In this document: positions 53,401 through 61,676 of the stretch, in pieces
How positions within the stretch are numbered: the stretch's first letter is position 1
How the letters are laid out: the number at the start of each line of letters is the position of its first letter
Assembly (NCBI GenBank): GCA_016840385.1
Contig: JAEOSL010000001.1
Coordinates: 62,001 to 126,000, forward strand
Direction: 5' to 3'
Source: Candidatus Thorarchaeota archaeon
GTDB lineage: Archaea; Asgardarchaeota; Thorarchaeia; Thorarchaeales; Thorarchaeaceae
Length of the DNA: 64,000 bases
Position numbers and translations under genes: made by a program
Notes under the pieces: model-generated
Databases searched by the model: none
Told to the model about the DNA's origin: nothing
Seen by the model: only the letters and a program-made list of their open reading frames with translations

Positions 53401-54774
53401 TTTTAGGGTTGGAGAGTTCTTGATGAGGAAATCCCATTCTGAATCGGTCAGAGGTCTTCTCTTAAACGGGAAGTCTACAACAAGGGACTTGTCCGAGTTA
53501 TGGGTCTTAGCACTTACGCCCCAATTGAATGCAGATTTCGTCTTAAGATCCAGGACAAGTCTTGGGGGCCATAAACCAGAGGTAGAGTCAGACAGGGTTT
53601 CCATATACGTGGGTATTTTTCTAGCAAGGAGTGTGTAGTCTACCTTTCCACGTCCTGCATTCACAGGCATCTCTGCAGCTAGGATGTATCCAGTCTTGTC
53701 TTTTGCTAGATAGTCCCCGCCCAGCATTACACTCTTTGCTGAGAAAGGTTGAGTTATCCCCCAAGCTAACCGTTTATGAATCCGTGTCCCTAGTCGAGAC
53801 CTAGCTGTGTTTATCTTACTGGTAAATTGCGTCACATCGTCTTCATCGACTAGGTGTTTGTCCTGACGTTTTGTAATAATTGTACGAATCCCCGAATCAT
53901 CGATTCTTTCTATGAGGTCGGACAACCCAATAGGGATAGGTCCTGTGTCATATAGAACCCCGGTCATCCGCAATGGATATCCTGAAGTGATACCATGTTG
54001 TCCTCTGACGCTCTTCAACACTGATTCTAAGATAGACAATGACTTCTTCGTGAATTCTAAGGTCCTTTTCTTCTTATCAAAACCAGCCAAATAGAACTTG
54101 TCTACCAATGGTTTCAATCGGAAGGTCAGGAGATTGATGTATCTAGAAGCGATACTAATCGGAACAGAGTGGATGAAACACTGTCGACAGAGTTCTACCA
54201 GATGTCCTCGAATTACATCTACAAAATCTAGTGATGGGAGCATGGGATGTGTGATAATGACTGATGGACGATTTATTGTACCACAATATACGTAATCATT
54301 CTGGAAGTAGTACGTTCCAGCCTTGTTGGTTCTTCTAACCCTCCTCTTTCTAGGCAGAGGGAACGGATATCTTGTCATTGCAAGAAACCTGAGGTGTGCT
54401 CCTGCTATATTCAGTAAAATATTCAAGGGACCAATAGACCCTTCTTTCCACGAGTATACTCTCTTAGATTCCGTGTTCCCGTAAAGAGCTGTGGTATTGA
54501 AGACTACAGAGAGAAAATTCTTTCTTAGATATTTTTCAACATCACAGACAGGTACAAAGCGGTCTGGATCTTTTTCTTTACTTAGCTCAGCTCTTTTCCT
54601 TACAGTTTCTTCCCATACCACGAGCGATTTTTTATATTTCCCAAGGAGGATATCAGCTTCTTTTCTGATAAAATAAAGGAGCGTGTTCATTGCTGAATTC
54701 TTTGCCTGCATCATTGCCCTATCAGGATAACTAATCTGAGAAATTCTAGGACACACACTGCATTCTGGTTCCAA
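50497..54774 (-). CDS. Giant RecB/Cas4-type nuclease with degenerate RadA-like domain, copy 2
   Basis: A 1425-residue paralogue of the 31086 protein. HPMLPSLDFVDVIRGH lies near 180. The nuclease motifs are GTRIH (about 329-333), GKVDYTLL with Asp about 379, DLK about 405 (Asp in place of the usual Glu) and QVESY near 461. The RadA-like part has ADGVSSPGDS in Walker A position without Lys, VVWIDLAGEF near 638, LVIVSGIDTI near 711 and CTLWFGTPQP matching the RadA VLTNR strand. The C-terminal 600 residues include YRWYVFEDGPYSDRFIAGC, alignable to WWLVTQDPAHPARMLVGC of copy 1. It is followed by the RadA-like ATPase in one operon. It is more A+T rich than copy 1. Function unknown. Confidence 0.72.
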   Translation of the reverse strand: MEPECSVCPRISQISYPDRAMMQAKNSAMNTLLYFIRKEADILLGKYKKSLVVWEETVRKRAELSKEKDPDRFVPVCDVEKYLRKNFLSVVFNTTALYGNTESKRVYSWKEGSIGPLNILLNIAGAHLRFLAMTRYPFPLPRKRRVRRTNKAGTYYFQNDYVYCGTINRPSVIITHPMLPSLDFVDVIRGHLVELCRQCFIHSVPISIASRYINLLTFRLKPLVDKFYLAGFDKKKRTLEFTKKSLSILESVLKSVRGQHGITSGYPLRMTGVLYDTGPIPIGLSDLIERIDDSGIRTIITKRQDKHLVDEDDVTQFTSKINTARSRLGTRIHKRLAWGITQPFSAKSVMLGGDYLAKDKTGYILAAEMPVNAGRGKVDYTLLARKIPTYMETLSDSTSGLWPPRLVLDLKTKSAFNWGVSAKTHNSDKSLVVDFPFKRRPLTDSEWDFLIKNSPTLKEQKQVESYAEVLLQEYKAIAKDDLSPPSTILKGIILVDGHERSSRLRRILPKFIKTVYKQVYQDLVEMRSKKPEGELKYPRTLFEPTFRWALNIRIAIVLSPFTLPKDASLQEILPSPIPPHAVSELNPFKCSRDELRHFILYLSADGVSSPGDSAGWIAQHWHGLKFGYDLACERNLRKVVWIDLAGEFTDEIIRAATLRLDFHHDRVAKFCKGIEFLDFSVEIENVLFSGNELPSTESIKLRVKNYDLVIVSGIDTIRKIAPKELEGLVDTLSVHIANATSLPETCTLWFGTPQPLATTSVLYKRSQLRPFRHDSPLQPYINEIVMNIPLPPRKGGSKVPIHDHVRGLVSIVPDMEKGIRCTTIGIPPLIGWSKRFRSRKPSDKEQKLMDRIHTRPPSTFRWLKSEGTSMFSKDMAIELFPFLESWDSRSKESSESEDKNLDSLKVKKKKLGKKLGTKGSNSRLTFSTNLSIPSPSSINTKREYEQTKLVLKPHKSTPHPPNHSKLVYAEFSSNEAARIELVRLQDACKFLLSLNSSSSYLKEHCKEFVKVIAKAVKLPSMDMLQKFAGFFRNNRYSSQTWFRLLWERDWLDGWPMPSRMKRELTELRVERKDILHYYGNYLILMIASLTEHYALHQTEIQFLWKMALPWITLQMGARSRTGLHSDSEYDTASVYEQLKAKVIYWNRAPYPRTTALSNVRYGLRVDISKNNPGKYRWYVFEDGPYSDRFIAGCVEQDAIRPGLLPLIRANAVTSFDDIATLADFKSKNCIIRPFLIAEHQGINILYETEKALQDKSELRGITNPSSFNWNPVGMIRFGTRSRNSPARLRYIKVLTLGMQYPSIRNQLLPERQADFGEQLFEYIKTIGVQTSGVTRVKCRLEGTIDYGSISFKMRGEKRWKKVGQNIAHKDRNQAVQTLLLPYNAGIAIQGRLSWDPLTDFHFRFGGEDLRKEVVSRIQLDKEEGV

Positions 54775-54942
54775 TTACTAATAAACGCATTTCAACCATA
54801 AAAGGGACCAGCTATGTTCAGCAATATACAAATTCACATTCTTATTTTATTGCTGTTCTGATTCACACCCTCACCTAAGCGCAGCATGTGATATTGAAGT
54901 GTTACAGAAACGACTACAGGATATCAAAAGGGCCCTAAAGAA

Positions 54943-55228
54943 TTACTTAGCCCTATGAGCAGCAGCTCGTAAGCCGTAGACCCGACCTGAAAAGGAAGAT
55001 ATCAATGACAGGAGGTCAGTGACAAGTTCTTCCTGGGGGCTCTGCTTCTCAGGTTGATAGAGTATCTCAAGTCTAATGACATAGTCATTGAGGATGCGTT
55101 CCAGGAGCTCCAGACCAAAGCGTGCAAGTCTATCCTTGTGAGTGATGAGGAGTGTATGAATAGACCCGTTCTTTGCAAGAGTAAAGAGTTTGGCAAGCCC
55201 CCGTCGCCGCATATTGAGTCCATGCCCG
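54943..55228 (-). pseudogene. Truncated IS607-type serine recombinase
   Basis: The C-terminal half of an IS607 OrfA-like recombinase (SGHGLNMRRRGLAKL; THKDRLARFGLELLE; EELVTDLLSLISSFSGRVYG). The N-terminal HTH and the catalytic Ser segment are missing: the homology begins immediately after the map copy 2 stop codon at 55229. An ATG at 55212 is in frame but gives only 89 residues, so it is not a functional recombinase. Many TnpB genes travel with IS607 recombinases, so this may mark an old insertion event at the island edge. Confidence 0.75.
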
Positions 55229-56146
55229 CTATACTATTTCGTTGTCACGGCGGGTGGAAACTATGGCTCCTTCTGGACCAACAAATATGCTATGTTCGAA
55301 CTGAGATACCATACCATCTTTTCCCTCATATAGAACGGGATAGCCATGGATGACTCCAGCACGTTGCAAAGTCTTCATAGCCACGCCAACATCAACACCT
55401 GTGATTTTACTGTGTAGCCAGCGCCCAGCCCATGGAAGTGTCTTGAACATCTGCCTGGCAGCATTTCGTACTCTGAGTGAATCTCGATCTATTTTCCTCT
55501 TGTTCTTCATACTGTTTGAAAATATATATGAGTATTGACCACTCTTGATTGTACCATTACCATCGGTTGCAAACGGTTCTATTGCATATGTTTCACCCAA
55601 ATTCATTGCAGAAGAAATCTTCATTCCAACATTTGGGACATTTTTGCCTGCATGAAGATTCCAAGGTTTTAGCTGATGTCCTGAGAGCTGATGGATTGGT
55701 TTCAGACCCTGTTTTTTGATTGTGCGCTCAATTGACTTACCAACTTCTCCTAATCGAACATCAGGTCGAACAGTTTCTATCGCAGCCTCAAGTGCATCCT
55801 TAGCAGCAGCAATGAATTTCTCATATGACCCATCTAGATCGACGGTTATGGCAGTATCAGAGATGTATCCATTGACATGTGCCCCAATATCGATTTTCAC
55901 AAGTCCTTTGTCGGGGAAGACCTTGGTGTCACCATGTGGACTTGTATAATGGGCAGCCTCATTGTTTATTGAAACATTGCAGGGAAAGGCAATTCCGCTT
56001 GCTCCAAACTCCATTATCTTCTCTTCAGCAAGTTTGCATATTTTGAGTACTTTTACACCAGGTTTGACCTCACCTTCAATGAAACTGAGAACTTTTCCAG
56101 ATACTTTGCCTGCTTTCATAAAATCTGGATGAGGTTTTTCTGCCAT
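55229..56146 (-). CDS. map: Methionine aminopeptidase type II, copy 2
   Basis: A 305-residue enzyme with complete ligands: KIDIGAHVNGYISDTAI, SGHQLKPWNLHAG, YAIEPFATDG and FEHSIFV. It is clearly diverged from copy 1 at 43297 but retains all catalytic positions, so both are probably active. The C-terminal STRRDNEIV ends exactly where the recombinase remnant begins, so the last residues could have been altered by the insertion. Confidence 0.93.
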   Translation of the reverse strand: MAEKPHPDFMKAGKVSGKVLSFIEGEVKPGVKVLKICKLAEEKIMEFGASGIAFPCNVSINNEAAHYTSPHGDTKVFPDKGLVKIDIGAHVNGYISDTAITVDLDGSYEKFIAAAKDALEAAIETVRPDVRLGEVGKSIERTIKKQGLKPIHQLSGHQLKPWNLHAGKNVPNVGMKISSAMNLGETYAIEPFATDGNGTIKSGQYSYIFSNSMKNKRKIDRDSLRVRNAARQMFKTLPWAGRWLHSKITGVDVGVAMKTLQRAGVIHGYPVLYEGKDGMVSQFEHSIFVGPEGAIVSTRRDNEIV

Positions 56147-56265
56147 TTTCAGTCACTACTACTAGGTCGACCTGATGGTGTATTTAAGTTTCAGATTGGT
56201 CTGTTCTGTGTCGAAACATAGAAGTATTAGATTTGTTGAGAATATTCGTTAGGAGATTATTGACA

Positions 56266-56940
56266 ATGAAAGTCACATATCTTGGACATGCTTCATTTAA
56301 AGTAGAATCAGATGAAAAAACGGTCTATGTAGATCCATGGCTTAATGGTCCCACTTCACCAATCAAAGTGAACGATGTAAAGAAAGCAGATATTGTGCTT
56401 GTAACGCATGATCATGGAGATCATGGGTATCAGGAGGCTATTGAGATATGCAAGAAAACAGGAGCATGTTTCATTGCAATTAACGAACTAGCAATTCAAG
56501 CTAGAGATGAAGGATTTGAAAATGTTCATACTCTGAACATTGGAGGAAGTGTTAATGTTGGAGGGGTTGACGTTACACTTGTACAGGCGTTTCATTCATG
56601 TGGAACTGGTGCACCGACTGGATTTATAGTCAAATTCCCCAGCGATTCATTCTACCATCCAGGAGATACAGGTCTCTTTGCCACTATGGAATTGTTTGGA
56701 GAATTATACGATATTGATGTCTTCTTTGCTCCAATTGGATCATACTACGTTATGGATATACATCAAGCAGCACTTGCAACGAAATTGATCAAACCAAAAG
56801 TAGTCATTCCAATGCATTACAATACATTTCCAGCGATTGAAGCAGACCCTGAAAAATTCAGAGATGCTGTTGGTGAAACTGCACCAGGTGTAAAGGTTGA
56901 GATACTCGTACCGGGTTTGTCAAAAGAATTGGTATTCTAA
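56266..56940 (+). CDS. UPF0173 metallo-beta-lactamase-fold hydrolase
   Basis: About 224 residues from ATG 56266 (an upstream in-frame TTG at 56233 is less likely). The metal-binding motif is VTHDHGDHG near residue 47, further ligands lie in HSCGTG and YHPGDTG, and VIPMHYNTF is a late His motif. Membership of the UPF0173 MBL family is clear; the substrate is unknown. Confidence 0.9.
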   Translation: MKVTYLGHASFKVESDEKTVYVDPWLNGPTSPIKVNDVKKADIVLVTHDHGDHGYQEAIEICKKTGACFIAINELAIQARDEGFENVHTLNIGGSVNVGGVDVTLVQAFHSCGTGAPTGFIVKFPSDSFYHPGDTGLFATMELFGELYDIDVFFAPIGSYYVMDIHQAALATKLIKPKVVIPMHYNTFPAIEADPEKFRDAVGETAPGVKVEILVPGLSKELVF

Positions 56941-57657
56941 ACAAGAGATAGGGGTCAGCATCTGTAACCCTTCACACTAACTCCCAGCATCACAGCTTCG
57001 GAAATGCATCCGGCTCCACTGAGCTGTCTCGCGTCGGGACTAATGATACTGACCAACCTGACAATGTACGATACCGGGGTGACCCTCAGTTCATCTGTGG
57101 GATAATCATCCCCATCATAAGAGTCCGTTATGGTTCGCCTTTTGGTATTTGTCAGGCATATGTCCAAGATGTAACCCACCCAATGCGCAACACTTCATAG
57201 GACGAGCCTCAGCGTGCCCTCGTGAGTGGGATAAGATACTCCCGGACATAGTAATCAAGGATTGAATTGTTATTAGCGTTCCCACATGGCGCGAATTATC
57301 CTAATTTCATCAAATGAGTGTATATACCCTCGGTCAAGTTTTATGGTATAGCGACAGCTTCAAATACACTCGGGAAAGAGCCGAGCTTGTACAGCACCAC
57401 TGAAACATATTCGGTCGTGCTTTGCAAATTATCATATCACATGCGCCATGGGTTCCCTTGACTCACAGTATTCGAGTCGGAAAGCGAACTCGCGCAAGTC
57501 TTAGGACTATTACCATTCACAGGATCATCACATCACGGTTATCATATCACATGTTCCAGACTCGGAATAGAATGAAAGGCGAGGTAGACTGATTCAAACA
57601 GTCATGAGGCATAGGCCCTAAGCCTAGTAAGACGCAGGTTAGTTTCCACTCGGTCGA
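56941..57657. other. Long unassigned region upstream of dnaG
   Basis: No gene supported over 717 bases. The base composition looks different from the flanks, with many CG-containing words (TCTCGCGTCGGGAC, GCGAACTCGCGC). It holds a 15-base direct repeat TTATCATATCACATG at 57429-57443 and 57539-57553, and several short hairpins (for example CTCGG/CCGAG near 57369). A 74-codon leftward frame at 56955-57179 starts with GTG. A structured RNA is possible, but I found neither RNase P nor SRP core motifs. Confidence 0.5.
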
Positions 57658-58998
57658 ATGACGAGGGCTCGTGGTAGTACAGCACAGGAGACGTGCATTA
57701 AAATAGGAACAGATTTCGACCAAAGTACAGCTAAATACGTAATTAGAGCTAGAATCGAGATAGATGGCGTGGTCGACAAACCAGACGTTGTAGGAGCAGT
57801 TTTTGGACAGACAGAAGGACTGCTTGGAGAAGACCTTGATTTACGAGAACTTCAGCGCACAGGGCGTATAGGAAGAATCCAGATTGCGATTAGAACAAAG
57901 GGTGGAAATAGTACAGGGGAAGTTGTTATTCCTGTATCATTGAACAAAACTGCCACTGCGATACTTGCAGCAGCATTGGAGACCGTAGATAGAGTAGGCC
58001 CATGTACTGCAAAAGTGATTCTCGAAAAGCTTGAGGACATACGAGGAGCTAAGAGAAGGAAAGTCGTGAGCAGGGCAATAAGCATCCTGAAGGGTTGGGA
58101 AGAAGATATAGCCCCAGGAACCGAAGAGATAACCACCGCTGTCACAAAAGGTCGCAAGGTTACAGTTGCAAAATACGGACCCGATAAACTTCCTGCTGGA
58201 CCCGATCTAATGGGAAGCAAGGAAATAATCATTGTCGAGGGCCGTGCCGATGTCATCAATCTCATGAAATGTGGAATAACGAATACCGTCGCTGTTGAAG
58301 GGACTCATATTCCAAAATCAATTGTTGAACTTACTAAGAAAAGAGGAAAGAATATCGTCGCATTCCTTGACGGGGATAGAGGCGGAGATTTAATTCTTCG
58401 AGAACTAATGCAAGTTGCTAAAGTTCACTACATTGCAAGAGCTCCAAAAGGAAAAGAAGTGGAAGATCTTCCACGACGTGAGGTCATTAAAGCACTTCAA
58501 TCACAGGTTCCTGCAGCTAGAGCCTTAGCATTGGTCAAGTCAAGAAAAACCACATCTGGTAAGAAGCAACGTGCTACAAAGAAGGAAGCTCCAACGAGGA
58601 CTCCTCGACCCCGTCGAGAGAGCAAGAGAGCTGATGACTTCCCATCAAGACGAGATTCATCAGCCCCTACCAGCGCACGTAAACCTACGCGGCGACAACC
58701 GGTTGCTGTGGATAAGGTTTATGTTTCAAAAATTGGAGATATCAAAGAATCTTTCAAAGCTGTTCTCTTCGATGCTAAGAAGAAAGTTATCGTCGAGTGC
58801 GGAGTAGCGGAACTTGCAAAGAAACTCGAGGAACAGGAAACAGTTCCAGTAGTTGTTTTTGATGGAGTAATAACACAACGGTTAGTGGATATTGCAATCA
58901 AAAAGAAGACTGAGCTTCTCATAGGAGCCGCAGTAGCAGACATTGATGTCAAACAAAACGGTCTCAAGATAGTCACCTTCGATGACGTGGGTCAATGA
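57658..58998 (+). CDS. dnaG: Archaeal DnaG-like primase
   Basis: A 446-residue archaeal DnaG. The family start is KYVIRARIEIDGVVDKPDVV with GAVFGQTEGLLGEDLDLREL (positions about 57790-57850). The TOPRIM core is EIIIVEGRADVINLM near 190 and AFLDGDRGGDL near 240. A basic, Pro/Arg-rich linker (about 300-350) precedes a C-terminal alpha/beta domain. In archaea the protein acts mainly as an exosome-associated RNA-binding subunit. It is followed by a terminator. Confidence 0.95.
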   Translation: MTRARGSTAQETCIKIGTDFDQSTAKYVIRARIEIDGVVDKPDVVGAVFGQTEGLLGEDLDLRELQRTGRIGRIQIAIRTKGGNSTGEVVIPVSLNKTATAILAAALETVDRVGPCTAKVILEKLEDIRGAKRRKVVSRAISILKGWEEDIAPGTEEITTAVTKGRKVTVAKYGPDKLPAGPDLMGSKEIIIVEGRADVINLMKCGITNTVAVEGTHIPKSIVELTKKRGKNIVAFLDGDRGGDLILRELMQVAKVHYIARAPKGKEVEDLPRREVIKALQSQVPAARALALVKSRKTTSGKKQRATKKEAPTRTPRPRRESKRADDFPSRRDSSAPTSARKPTRRQPVAVDKVYVSKIGDIKESFKAVLFDAKKKVIVECGVAELAKKLEEQETVPVVVFDGVITQRLVDIAIKKKTELLIGAAVADIDVKQNGLKIVTFDDVGQ

Positions 58999-59007
58999 AT
59001 AATAATG

Positions 59008-59047
59008 GATGTGGAGTTCCTATGGAGCTTCGCACATTCTTTTTTTT
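59008..59047 (+). terminator. Terminator after dnaG
   Basis: A stem with ATGTGGAG and CTTCGCACAT arms encloses TTCCTATGGAG and is followed by an eight-T run at 59040-59047. Confidence 0.6.
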
Positions 59048-59111
59048 AATTTTTGTCAAGTAATACTCACAATTATCTCGTTGTGTCAGAGAAACATGAG
59101 ATGGAGCATAT

Positions 59112-60560
59112 GTGAGGCTCTTGATCGTGACATCACTTCTAGATACTCTGGAAACAACTGAACAGGTACATACTCCTAAAGATCCATTCCAGAGAATAAT
59201 AGGTCAAGAGCATGCTGTAACTATTGTTCAATCTGCTGTGAAACAACGAAGACATGTTTTACTATGTGGAGTGCCTGGTATTGGAAAATCCATGCTAGCA
59301 AAGGCTGCGTATTCTCTACTAGATCCACCAACTGAAGAGATACAACTCAAGCATAACAAAGCATTGCCTGATAGACCCATTGTTGTTATTTCTCAAGTCA
59401 ACAATGAACAACTACCTGAGCTTACAAAATCAGCTCCTGGTGATGTATTCTATTCAACTCCAGATAGACTACCAATAGATATCGCAATCAAAATGGGGTA
59501 CAGGTGTCCAAACTGTAGTAGTATATCAGTGCCCTCAGAACCAACTTGCACTACATGTGGTACCGATAAGCGATGTGATTGGTCAGATAGTGATTCGTAC
59601 CATGGTCTCTTTAGAATGCTGGATGTTGTTAGAGAGCCTGCACTCAGAACTGTTACCGACCTCGAAGATATAGGAAATGAGTCCTATCATACAATCTATG
59701 AAAGAATGAGCGACTCCGAGATTACAATTACTCGTGAGAAACTTGGTGAAAATTCGGTCGTTAGAGAAGTGCAAAGGAACGATACTGAACGCATTCTCGT
59801 AGGTAGAGATGTAAGTAGATTCGTCCGAGTGAGTGGGGCAAGCCATGTTGAACTCCTAGGTGACGTAAAGCATGATCCCTATGGAAGTGCAGAAGCGCTT
59901 GGAATGGCAGCATACCAAAGAGTGATTCCTGGAGCAATACATGAGGCACATGAAGGAATTCTCTACATCGATGAGATATCTGCTCTTGGACAACATCAGA
60001 GTCATCTACTTACAGCAATGCAGGAACGAATTTACCCCATTTCAGGACATAACCCTCTGAGTTCTGGAGCATCTGTTAGGGTAGATGATGTTCCTTGTAA
60101 CTTCATTCTCTTTGCTTCTTGCAACACTGAAAATATTGTAGGAATTCTACCTGCGCTCAGATCTAGGATACGTGGTTATGGTTACGAGATTATGCTGGCA
60201 TCCTGTACTGAGAAAAATCAAAAGAATCTCGATGACTTTGTGCGATTCATTGCTCAGACAATCGAGGAAGATGGAAAGGTTCCTCATTTCGCAGCAAAAT
60301 CGGTTACAGAGGTTCTCAGAGTTGCTGAGAAAATGGCTCTCCAATTTGATGGGAAAAGAGATGCTCTAACTTTGCGACTTAGAGAATTAGGTGGGCTAAT
60401 CAGAATTGCTGGGGATCTAGCAGTACAAGATGGTGAGCATCTGGTGCAACCCAATCATGTTACGAGTGCAGAAGTGCTGAGTAGGGGTATTGATATGGGA
60501 AACATCTATCCTGCAACATACACGTCCCCTGAACAAGCGAACAGAGACTATTTCTTCTGA
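59112..60560 (+). CDS. LonB-like AAA+ ATPase without protease domain
   Basis: A 482-residue protein. Walker A is CGVPGIGKSMLAKA near residue 54, Walker B GILYIDEISALG near 281, and sensor 1 NFILFASCNTEN. A zinc ribbon CPNCSS...CTTCG (about 130-160) and a variable acidic segment are inserted between Walker A and B, where archaeal LonB carries its membrane insert. There is no S16 Ser-Lys protease domain at the C-terminus, so it is an unfoldase or regulatory ATPase rather than a protease. Its GTG start is preceded by GGAGCATAT. It abuts pelota. Confidence 0.8.
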   Translation: MRLLIVTSLLDTLETTEQVHTPKDPFQRIIGQEHAVTIVQSAVKQRRHVLLCGVPGIGKSMLAKAAYSLLDPPTEEIQLKHNKALPDRPIVVISQVNNEQLPELTKSAPGDVFYSTPDRLPIDIAIKMGYRCPNCSSISVPSEPTCTTCGTDKRCDWSDSDSYHGLFRMLDVVREPALRTVTDLEDIGNESYHTIYERMSDSEITITREKLGENSVVREVQRNDTERILVGRDVSRFVRVSGASHVELLGDVKHDPYGSAEALGMAAYQRVIPGAIHEAHEGILYIDEISALGQHQSHLLTAMQERIYPISGHNPLSSGASVRVDDVPCNFILFASCNTENIVGILPALRSRIRGYGYEIMLASCTEKNQKNLDDFVRFIAQTIEEDGKVPHFAAKSVTEVLRVAEKMALQFDGKRDALTLRLRELGGLIRIAGDLAVQDGEHLVQPNHVTSAEVLSRGIDMGNIYPATYTSPEQANRDYFF

Positions 60561-60587
60561 TTGCTGGACCCGTCGGATGGTGACAGA

Positions 60588-61676
60588 TTGAAGATATTGA
60601 AACGCTATCTCAAAGAAGGTACTATTGTGCTCAAGATTGAAACCTTAGATGATCTTTGGCACCTCTACAACACAGTTGGACCTGAAGATGTAGTGGTATC
60701 TAGGACTACACGTCGTGTTCGTGTAGGGGATGAAGATGGGAGAAAGCAAGATAGTGTCAGAAAACCAATGGTACTCAAACTCAAAGTGGATGATGTAGCA
60801 TTCCATACATTTTCAAATCGTGTTAGAATCAAGGGGAAGATTTTGGAAGGACCAGGTGACCTTGTCAGTATTGGTTCATATCATACCATCAATATCGAAC
60901 CCGGTGACACACTAACCATCATTAAGGAACACTGGCCAAAGTATATTCTTGATCGATTGAAGGAGGCTACCAAAGCTCAACTTAATCCAGTCAGTCTTAT
61001 AGTTACAATCGAGGATGGAGATGCAGAACTCTTCCTAGCAGCTGATTTTGGTATCAAAGCAGCCGTACATATACGTGCTAGCATTTCACGAAAAAGAGGA
61101 GATCAAAAGACCCACGATTCTACAATGCGGGACTTTTTTGCCGATGTTGCCCTGGCTATCAGGTCTCAACTCGAGCAAGCTGAGATTGGGCTTATTTTAA
61201 TTGCGGGTCCCGGTTTTGTCAAAGACCATTTTAGAGAGCATTTGAGTAAGGCAGGTATCAAGAACCTACCTCCAGTAGTTGTAGAGAGTACAAACTCTAT
61301 AGGAATCCCAGGAGCAAAAGAGATTCTCTTTCGAGGAGTCATTGGAAAGGCTGCAAGCACACTCAAAGTTGAAACTGAAACCAAATTGATTGAAGATCTT
61401 ATTGAACACATATCTAAAGATGATGGGCTGGGCGCTTATGGTGATGCTGAGGTTAAGAAAGCAGTTGAATTTGGAGCTGTTGAAGATCTACTCATCACGG
61501 ATAAGAAATTGAGGGAAGGTACGGAGCAGGTTCGGAGAAAAATGGATAATCTGATTCGGAATACAGAGAAGACTCGAGGGGCATTCCATATTGTATCCAC
61601 AGAGCATCCAACTGGAGAACAACTTCATCGATTAGGTGGTCTTGCTGCGATTCTTCGTTTTCGTATTGGTCAGTAA
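60588..61676 (+). CDS. pelA: Pelota, mRNA surveillance and ribosome rescue factor
   Basis: About 362 residues. The Lsm-like N-terminal domain begins LKILKRYLKEGTIVLKIETLDDLWHLYN (60588-60670). The central eRF1-like domain (VSLIVTIEDGDAELFLAADFG) and C-terminal domain (FGAVEDLLITDKKLRE) complete it. It lacks the GGQ motif, as expected for Pelota. With aEF1A/ABCE1 it splits stalled ribosomes. The frame is open from 60561; TTG 60588 gives the conserved start. It meets the convergent radical SAM gene with no gap. Confidence 0.92.
   Translation: MKILKRYLKEGTIVLKIETLDDLWHLYNTVGPEDVVVSRTTRRVRVGDEDGRKQDSVRKPMVLKLKVDDVAFHTFSNRVRIKGKILEGPGDLVSIGSYHTINIEPGDTLTIIKEHWPKYILDRLKEATKAQLNPVSLIVTIEDGDAELFLAADFGIKAAVHIRASISRKRGDQKTHDSTMRDFFADVALAIRSQLEQAEIGLILIAGPGFVKDHFREHLSKAGIKNLPPVVVESTNSIGIPGAKEILFRGVIGKAASTLKVETETKLIEDLIEHISKDDGLGAYGDAEVKKAVEFGAVEDLLITDKKLREGTEQVRRKMDNLIRNTEKTRGAFHIVSTEHPTGEQLHRLGGLAAILRFRIGQ

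Noticed and set aside
57061..57110. A box C/D sRNA-like pattern (TGATGG and CTGA words) on the leftward strand
   Set aside because: The boxes are imperfect and the C'/D' spacing is wrong, so it is no better than chance.
56955..57179. A 74-codon leftward frame with a GTG start
   Set aside because: No ribosome binding site, odd composition and no recognisable motif; it may be a by-product of a structured-RNA-like region.
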